From contig JAFTUV010000013.1 of assembly GCA_017466065.1 (NCBI GenBank), positions 1 to 23,690 on the forward strand: a DNA stretch of 23,690 nucleotides. The letters run 5' to 3'. Made by a program: the position numbers and the translations under genes. This stretch comes from Bacteroidaceae bacterium. Lineage in GTDB: Bacteria > Bacteroidota > Bacteroidia > Bacteroidales > Bacteroidaceae. Below the pieces are notes generated by a model, which was not told where the DNA came from, did not search any database, and saw nothing but the letters and a program-made list of their open reading frames with translations. Below are positions 18,600 through 23,690 of the stretch, in pieces; within the stretch, counting starts at the first letter, position 1; each line of letters begins with the position of its first letter.

Positions 18600-18642
18600 C
18601 ACAATGCAACATACAACAAAAACAAAACAAACTATATACAAT

Positions 18643-21600
18643 ATGAAAAAGATTTACACAACAGTTCTAACGCTCTTCTTCCTTGCCACAATGCAGATAT
18701 TTGCAGCGGAAGGAATAAAGCTAAGTTTCACAAGAACCGGCACCGATGCATCGAGCGTCACCATCAGCGTAACCGACGAGAATGGCACAGCCATTGACGG
18801 CGCTAGCGCAACGATGACCACCTCTCACGCCTTCAAGAGCACCGGCAACGCCGTTACCGAGAGCATCATCTGCCCCGATGTAAACGGAAACACAAGCCCC
18901 ACAATCAAGCTCACATTCTCCATTGCCGGAGTACCGCAGGGCTTCAAGTTCAACAACATCAACACCCACATCCACGCACTCAACGGCGGTGGCAACTACC
19001 AAGAGACAGGCGACGGCAAAGTACGCCAGTGGAACGTTGAGGCAAAACAGGGAACAAGCGAGAGCGACCTTGCCACATTCGGCTCGCTCAACAACATCGA
19101 CATTGCAGCCGGCATTCCCGGTGCCAACCAAGCGTGGAGCATCGCAGGCAGCAAGGTTACAGCAGGCGAAACAATAGAGATTGAGCTCACAATCACAGCC
19201 GGCACCACAAACTCGGGTTGCTTCTTCGGCCTCTCCGAGCTTGCACTCACATTCGAGGGTGAAGACGAAGAAGAAACCCCCGTTACCCCCGATACCTGCG
19301 AATACGACAACATCAAGCTCGGATTCACAAGAACCGGCACCGATGCATCGAGCGTCACCATAAGCATCACCGACGAGAACGGCACAGCCATTGACGGTGC
19401 AAGCGCGACAATGACCACCTCCCACGCATTCAAGAGCACGGCTAACGCCGTTACCGAGAGCATCATCTGCCCCAACGTAAACGGAAACACAAGCCCCACA
19501 ATCAAGCTCACATTCTCCATCACCGGAGTACCGCAAGGCTTCAAGTTCAACAACATCGGTGCCCACATCCACGCACTCAACGGCGGCAGCAACTACCAAG
19601 AGACCGGCGACGGCATATCGCGCCAATGGAACGTTGAAGCAAAGCAAGGAACAAGCGAGAGCGACCTTGCCACATTCGGCTCGCTCAACAATATCGACAT
19701 TGCAGCCGGCATTCCCGGCGCCAACCAAGTGTGGAGCATTGAAGGAAGCGAAGTTTCAGCTGGCGAGACAACCGTAATTGAGCTCACAATCACAGCCGGC
19801 ACCACAAACGCGGGCTGTTTCTTCGGTCTCTCCGAACTTGCACTTATCAACACCGAGGAGAGCAGTTCCGAAGGTGAAGGCGAGGGTGAGGGCACCGACG
19901 ACAGCAACGCAAAAATCTACAACATCAGCTGGAAGACCACCGGCGGCAACTATATAACCGAAGGCACCGACCAGTCGATGTATGTTGCCTCATACAGCGT
20001 CACCGAGCGTCAATTCTGGAAGTTCATCCCTACCGGAAACGAAAACTGCTACTACATACAGAACACAGCCACAGGCCGCTACATAGGCAGTTGCAACAAG
20101 ACCCCCTCATCGGCATCACGCATAAGCACCACAACAACACCCGTGGAATACTATGTAGCCCCCACAAGTGCCACAAGCGGTGAAATTGCCGGTTGCCACT
20201 ACTTCTCATCGACCGATTGCAGCGACTACGCAAACGAAGCAAACGGCCCACGCGCCCTCAACAAGGACGGCGCATCCAACTACGTCATCACTTGGCAAGC
20301 CGGCACAAGCCGCGTAGGTTCATACTGGAAACTGATAGAAACAGAAGACCTATACGAAATACGCCCCTTCGAGCCCAGCAGTGCCATAGGCAACATTGAG
20401 GTATCCTACACCGTGAACACCACAACCAAAAGCATCACCCTCACCGATGCAGGCGTTTCACTCACCACCAAAGACCCCGCCAACGACAAGCAAGGCTGGT
20501 ACTTTGTCGGCACCACCAACCGCGAAGGCTACCTCATAGCATCGTCGGCATCTCCCACAACAACCATCGGCATTACCGACGGCAACATAACCACAAACAC
20601 CACAGCCGACACCCGTTGGAAAGTATATGCAACAAGCGACGCATCGGCCTATTACTTCAAGAGCGCAGCCACCGGCCAAACACTCATAATCGACGGTGAC
20701 AGCCTCTTCACCTTCGGCAAGTTGCGCAATTCCTACGCCCGCAACACACAAATTTACAACAACCCCTGCGGCTACCTGTCGAACAACTACATCACACAAG
20801 CCACCCTCACAGGCAACGATGTACTTAAAATCATAACCTACGAAGCAACCTCACGCCCATCCAACTGGCACGTGCTCTACACATTGAGCCGCGGCGAGAT
20901 TGCCGAGGGTGGAAACTTCGACATCGACATCACACTCGCCCAATCGGCCAACGAATACCTCGAAGTATATGCCTACTTCGACTGGAACACCGACGGCGTA
21001 TTCGAAGATGCACAACCTATGCAGATTGACGGCACCACCGTTGCCGGAACCTTCACCGTTCCCGCAGAGGCCAACCTCGGCCAAAGCCGTATGCGCATAA
21101 GAGTAAACGAGAACGCGCTCAACCTTGCCGAGGACGATGTAGAAGGCGTTGCATACGACTTCATCATCACCGTATCTCCCGCAATGGCACACCGCACCGT
21201 AACCGCCGATGTAAACGCCAAGGGACGTGGCACCGCCACCCTCTCGGACATTGCCGACGAATACACCCCCGGTACCACCCTCACCGCAACCGCGACACCT
21301 GCCGGCAGCAACACATTCGTATGCTGGAAAGAGGGCAACACCATCGTATCCACCGATGCCGAGTACACCTTCACCGTCGACCACAACATCGCACTCACCG
21401 CTTACTTCACCCCCGATACAAGCGGTAGCGACAGCCCCACAACAGGCATACAGGCAGTGCAACAAGTCACCGGCAACGACATTACCATAACCAAGGAGGG
21501 AAATACCATCACCGCCAACGCATCGAGCCCCATTGCAAGCATCACCATCTACAACTGCAATGCCGCGCTTGTAGCAAAAGCACAAGGCAACCGGATTTCC

Positions 21601-21684
21601 ACCAACAACCTCGGCAACGGCATATACATAATAAAGGTACGCGCGCGCGATAGCGAAAAGAACTTCAAGTTCCTCAACCAATAA
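18643..21684 (+). CDS. Secreted multidomain protein with duplicated N-terminal module, GEVED and T9SS-like C-terminal domain
   Basis: The 1013-residue product starts with a signal peptide (MKKIYTTVLTLFFLATMQIF, cleavage near Ala21-Ala22). Two modules of about 178 residues follow (25-202 and 224-401), about 90% identical, of a family I do not recognise. After an acidic Gly/Glu linker (about 405-420) come two stretches that look like ricin-type beta-trefoil repeats (about 425-566 and 580-715; FWKF, YYIQNTATGRYIG, YYFKSAATGQTL). A GEVED-like domain (about 747-845; YFDWNTDGVFEDA, then DVEGVAYDF), a divergent InlB B-repeat-like domain (about 849-923) and a C-terminal beta domain (936-1013; GNGIYIIKV, KNFKFLNQ) like a type IX secretion sorting domain complete it. 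No catalytic domain is evident; a carbohydrate-binding or adhesin role is inferred. It probably shares a transcript with the sulfatase 50 bases downstream. Confidence 0.85.
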   Translation: MKKIYTTVLTLFFLATMQIFAAEGIKLSFTRTGTDASSVTISVTDENGTAIDGASATMTTSHAFKSTGNAVTESIICPDVNGNTSPTIKLTFSIAGVPQGFKFNNINTHIHALNGGGNYQETGDGKVRQWNVEAKQGTSESDLATFGSLNNIDIAAGIPGANQAWSIAGSKVTAGETIEIELTITAGTTNSGCFFGLSELALTFEGEDEEETPVTPDTCEYDNIKLGFTRTGTDASSVTISITDENGTAIDGASATMTTSHAFKSTANAVTESIICPNVNGNTSPTIKLTFSITGVPQGFKFNNIGAHIHALNGGSNYQETGDGISRQWNVEAKQGTSESDLATFGSLNNIDIAAGIPGANQVWSIEGSEVSAGETTVIELTITAGTTNAGCFFGLSELALINTEESSSEGEGEGEGTDDSNAKIYNISWKTTGGNYITEGTDQSMYVASYSVTERQFWKFIPTGNENCYYIQNTATGRYIGSCNKTPSSASRISTTTTPVEYYVAPTSATSGEIAGCHYFSSTDCSDYANEANGPRALNKDGASNYVITWQAGTSRVGSYWKLIETEDLYEIRPFEPSSAIGNIEVSYTVNTTTKSITLTDAGVSLTTKDPANDKQGWYFVGTTNREGYLIASSASPTTTIGITDGNITTNTTADTRWKVYATSDASAYYFKSAATGQTLIIDGDSLFTFGKLRNSYARNTQIYNNPCGYLSNNYITQATLTGNDVLKIITYEATSRPSNWHVLYTLSRGEIAEGGNFDIDITLAQSANEYLEVYAYFDWNTDGVFEDAQPMQIDGTTVAGTFTVPAEANLGQSRMRIRVNENALNLAEDDVEGVAYDFIITVSPAMAHRTVTADVNAKGRGTATLSDIADEYTPGTTLTATATPAGSNTFVCWKEGNTIVSTDAEYTFTVDHNIALTAYFTPDTSGSDSPTTGIQAVQQVTGNDITITKEGNTITANASSPIASITIYNCNAALVAKAQGNRISTNNLGNGIYIIKVRARDSEKNFKFLNQ
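18715..19248 (+). repeat. Tandem module, copy 1
   Basis: This encodes residues 25-202 of the secreted protein. It matches copy 2 at an exact offset of 597 bases (199 residues) with no insertion or deletion between copies. By eye 17 of 178 residues differ. Confidence 0.9.
19312..19845 (+). repeat. Tandem module, copy 2
   Basis: This encodes residues 224-401. It is separated from copy 1 by a 21-residue acidic and proline-containing linker (EGEDEEETPVTPDTCEYDN). Both copies share the ends TFGSLNNIDIAAGIPGANQ and GCFFGLSELAL. Confidence 0.9.
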
Positions 21685-21734
21685 CCCAAGAGAGAGAATA
21701 AAAAGCACTTAAACAGATAATAAAGAACAACAAT

Positions 21735-23261
21735 ATGAACAAAGAAAAATTTATGTTGCTCGGCTGCGGACTGCTAACAGCAGCCACAATGCAAGCACAG
21801 GAAGCAAAGAAGCCCAACATCATATACATAATGTGCGACGATATGGGCTACGGCGACCTCGGTTGCTACGGACAGAAATACATAAGCACCCCCAACCTCG
21901 ACAAGATGGCAAGCGAAGGAATGCTCTTCACCGACGCCTACGCCGGAAGCCCCGTGAGTGCCCCCTCGCGTGCATCGTTTATGACAGGCCAGCACACCGG
22001 CCACACCAAGGTGCGCGGCAACAAAGAATACCGCATCGGCAGTATAACATACGGCAAGACCACCGACCCCACACAGACCGGCCAAGAGCCCTACGACCCC
22101 GACCACAAGATTCTCCCCGAGATTATGAAGGACAACGGCTACAACACCGGAATGTTCGGTAAGTGGGCCGGCGGCTACGAAGGCTCCGAGAGCACCCCCG
22201 ACAAGCGTGGCGTCGATGAATACTACGGCTTTATGTGCCAATTCCAAGCCCACCTCTACTACCCCAACTTCCTTAACAAATACAGCAAAGCCGACGGCGA
22301 CACCGCGGTAACTCGCGACATATTGGAGAACAACATCGCCTACGCAATGCACGGCGACGAGTACAAGAACCGTCGCGACTACTCGGCCGACATAATTCAT
22401 CGCAAGGCAATGGAGTGGATAGACAAGCAGACAGAGGAAACACCCTTCTTCGGCATCTTCACCTACACCCTGCCCCACGCCGAGCTTGCACAGCCCAACG
22501 ACTCCATTCTGCAAGCCTACCGCAACAGTTTCTGCGTAGAAAAGACATACGGCGGCGATTCCGGCTCGCGCTACAACCCCACCGACTGCGCCCACGCACA
22601 GTTTGCTGGAATGATTACCCGCCTCGACGCATACGTTGGTGAAATATTCGCCCTGCTCAAAGAAAAAGGCCTCGACGAGAACACCATCGTATTCTTCACC
22701 AGCGACAACGGCCCCCACGAAGAAGGCGGTGCCGACCCCTCATTCTTCAACCGCGACGGCAAGCTCCGCGGCACCAAACGCTCCACACACGAAGGCGGCA
22801 TTCGCGTGCCCTACATCGTACGTTGGCCCGGCAAGATTGCAGCAGGCAGCATCAACGACCACCAGCTCGCCTTCTACGATGTTATGCCCACACTCTGCGA
22901 AATTATAGGAGTAGAGGACTATGTGAGCAAATACAGCAACAAAGAGATTGAGAACGACTACTTCGACGGAATCTCATTCGCAAAAACCCTCCTTGGCAAG
23001 GAAGGACAGGAAGAACACGAGTTCCTCTACTGGGAATTCCGCGAAACAAATATGATGGCACTGCGTATGGGCAACTGGAAGATGGTAGTGCAGAATGGAA
23101 ACTACCGCCTCTACGACCTCGCTTGCGACGCTCACGAGGACAACGACATTGCATCGCAATACCCCGATGTTGTAAAGGAGATGATAGACATCATACACCA
23201 AGAGCACGTAGAAAGCAACATTAGCAATTTCCAAGGAGTAACCCTCCCCGCGAAACAATAA
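21735..23261 (+). CDS. Secreted Ser-type sulfatase (arylsulfatase-like)
   Basis: Sulfatases hydrolyse sulfate esters, in gut Bacteroidales usually on host or algal glycans. The 508-residue protein starts with a signal peptide (cleavage near MQAQ-EAKK, residue 22). Visible active-site residues are Asp35-Asp36 (CDDMGYGDLG), the nucleophile Ser75 in SAPSRASFMTG, Lys143 (FGKW), His248 (LPHAE) and Asp324-Asn325 (TSDNGPH). Because the motif is S-x-P-S-R rather than C-x-P-S-R, it needs a radical-SAM anaerobic sulfatase-maturing enzyme to make formylglycine; none is encoded here. The C-terminal subdomain (about 430-490) has ALRMGNWKMVV and YRLYDL. Substrate and sulfatase subfamily cannot be named. 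It lies 50 bases after the multidomain gene without a promoter between. Confidence 0.93.
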   Translation: MNKEKFMLLGCGLLTAATMQAQEAKKPNIIYIMCDDMGYGDLGCYGQKYISTPNLDKMASEGMLFTDAYAGSPVSAPSRASFMTGQHTGHTKVRGNKEYRIGSITYGKTTDPTQTGQEPYDPDHKILPEIMKDNGYNTGMFGKWAGGYEGSESTPDKRGVDEYYGFMCQFQAHLYYPNFLNKYSKADGDTAVTRDILENNIAYAMHGDEYKNRRDYSADIIHRKAMEWIDKQTEETPFFGIFTYTLPHAELAQPNDSILQAYRNSFCVEKTYGGDSGSRYNPTDCAHAQFAGMITRLDAYVGEIFALLKEKGLDENTIVFFTSDNGPHEEGGADPSFFNRDGKLRGTKRSTHEGGIRVPYIVRWPGKIAAGSINDHQLAFYDVMPTLCEIIGVEDYVSKYSNKEIENDYFDGISFAKTLLGKEGQEEHEFLYWEFRETNMMALRMGNWKMVVQNGNYRLYDLACDAHEDNDIASQYPDVVKEMIDIIHQEHVESNISNFQGVTLPAKQ

Positions 23262-23279
23262 CCATTCACACACCCTATT

Positions 23280-23321
23280 GCATCATCCGCGCACCCCACA
23301 AGGTGCGCGGATGATGCTTTT
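23280..23321 (+). terminator. Intrinsic terminator after the sulfatase
   Basis: GCATCATCCGCGCACC (23280-23295) and GGTGCGCGGATGATGC (23302-23317) form a perfect 16-bp stem with the loop CCACAA, followed by TTTT. It begins 19 bases after the sulfatase stop and isolates the pair from the DUF6088 gene downstream. There is no T run on the other strand. Confidence 0.9.
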
Positions 23322-23436
23322 GCAAGCTAAGGCACAACAACACGACAACATTTTAAAAGCCGGGCGCACCAGTGTACAACCAACACGTTCTTGATATAAA
23401 ATTCTGAAACAACTCTCACTATTTTCTGTGGAAGCC

Positions 23437-23475
23437 TTTGTATTTGTCACAAATTTACCGTATTTTTGTGACAAA
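23437..23475 (+). promoter_or_regulatory. Promoter with two palindromic operator-like sites before the DUF6088 gene
   Basis: A -33 TTTG (23437-23440) and a -7 TATTTTTG (23461-23468, fitting TAnnTTTG) are 20 bases apart, the usual Bacteroidota spacing. TTTGTCACAAA (23443-23453) and TTTGTGACAAA (23465-23475) form a perfect 11-bp inverted repeat, and each half is itself a TTTGT-N-ACAAA palindrome. Their centres are 22 bases apart, about two helical turns. One site fills the spacer and the other covers the -7 element and probable RNA start, about 12 bases before the ATG. Confidence 0.75.
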
Positions 23476-23486
23476 ATATAGGCTGT

Positions 23487-23690
23487 ATGAATAGTGTAAC
23501 ATCGAAAATAGAACAACAAATTTTGTCGTTGGAGAAAGGAAGCATCTTTTTTCCCGATGATTTTGTTGATTTGGGAACACCCGATGCCGTAAGGCAAACT
23601 CTTACAAGGCTTTGCAAAGAAGGCTTGATAATTAGGGTCGCTCAAGGTATATATTGTTATCCCGAAGTTGAAGAAAGATTGGGTTTGGGA
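23487..23690 (+). CDS. DUF6088 / AbiEi-like antitoxin (partial, runs off the right edge)
   Basis: The first 68 codons of an open frame are visible: MNSVTSKIEQQILSLEKGSI, FFPDDFVDLGTPDAVRQTL, then CKEGLIIRVAQGIYCYPEVE. This is a small winged-helix-like domain as at the N-terminus of DUF6088 proteins, related to AbiEi antitoxins of type IV toxin-antitoxin systems. Such antitoxins repress their own promoter, and the partner is usually an AbiEii-type nucleotidyltransferase gene directly downstream, here outside the window. The start is supported by the promoter 12 bases upstream. The identification rests on a fragment and on pattern recall. Confidence 0.75.
   Translation, partial: MNSVTSKIEQQILSLEKGSIFFPDDFVDLGTPDAVRQTLTRLCKEGLIIRVAQGIYCYPEVEERLGLG

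Larger units (their letters stand above)
18313..18642. other. Divergent intergenic region
   Basis: The region separates the minus-strand array from the plus-strand pair. It is very AT-rich and contains no credible gene. It holds one -7 element in each direction (18392-18399 minus, 18592-18599 plus) with roughly 200 bases between them. I see no further repeat or operator. Confidence 0.6.

Noticed and set aside
18604..18642. Upstream ATG extending the secreted protein by 13 residues
   Set aside because: It would put a polar stretch before the signal peptide and lies at the predicted RNA start just after the -7 element.
18721..19728. Long antisense open frame (335 codons) opposite the secreted protein
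   Set aside because: It lies wholly inside the real gene. Its openness follows from the C-rich third positions of the plus-strand gene and the tandem repeat, and the product is a low-complexity Cys/Gly/Ala/Val string with repeats mirroring the sense modules.
21735..21770. Lipoprotein signal in the sulfatase (LLGC, Cys11)
   Set aside because: The cysteine comes too early, before a full hydrophobic core, and a good signal peptidase I site follows near residue 22.
21774..22718. Antisense open frame (314 codons) opposite the sulfatase; a similar one at 20851-21708
   Set aside because: Shadow of the conserved sulfatase (or of the secreted protein). The Val/Gly/Ala-rich product has no recognisable domain.
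23283..23645. Minus-strand open frame of 120 codons over the terminator and DUF6088 start
   Set aside because: It crosses a strong terminator and the operator-promoter, overlaps the recognisable DUF6088 start, and its product resembles nothing known.

Overview
The window comes from a member of the Bacteroidales (phylum Bacteroidota); family and genus cannot be fixed from this sequence alone. The evidence is the gene order rpsL-rpsG-fusA-rpsJ without tuf, the close match of RpoA, S8, S14, L4 and L36 to Bacteroides-type proteins, promoter -7 elements of the TAnnTTTG type, a Ser-type sulfatase, a GEVED/T9SS-like secreted protein and a DUF6088 gene.

Layout: (1) Positions 1-256 are gene-free and packed with short palindromes and repeated GGAGG(A/G)GAGT-like units. 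(2) A terminator (257-291) closes a minus-strand array of 33 genes that fills 314-18312. In transcription order these are rpsL, rpsG, fusA, rpsJ, rplC, rplD, rplW, rplB, rpsS, rplV, rpsC, rplP, rpmC, rpsQ, rplN, rplX, rplE, rpsN, rpsH, rplF, rplR, rpsE, rpmD, rplO, secY, map, infA, rpmJ, rpsM, rpsK, rpsD, rpoA and rplQ. This is the fused str-S10-spc-alpha cluster, all intact. Two small genes, rpmD and rpmJ, were found by direct translation. Starts of rpoA, rplD, rpsH and rpsE were shortened on homology grounds. (3) A 330-base divergent intergenic region (18313-18642) holds one -7 element for rpsL and one for the plus-strand genes. (4) The plus strand carries a two-gene unit: a 1013-residue secreted multidomain protein with an internal tandem duplication, and a secreted Ser-type sulfatase, closed by a strong terminator (23280-23321). 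(5) At the right edge a DUF6088 (AbiEi-like antitoxin) gene begins and runs out of the window. Two palindromic sites sit inside its promoter.

How the genes work together: the minus-strand array makes most of the ribosomal proteins, EF-G, IF-1, the RNA polymerase alpha subunit, the SecY channel and methionine aminopeptidase, so it couples translation, transcription, protein export and N-terminal processing. The plus-strand pair looks like an accessory surface or extracellular function, probably acting on a sulfated glycan (inference). The DUF6088 gene is probably the first gene of a toxin-antitoxin pair whose toxin lies outside the window.

No wholly new system can be proven from this window. 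The points most worth following are the operator built into the DUF6088 promoter, Shine-Dalgarno motifs at four starts in a phylum that mostly does not use them, structured intercistronic RNA around rpsL-rpsG and fusA-rpsJ, and the young duplication in the secreted protein.
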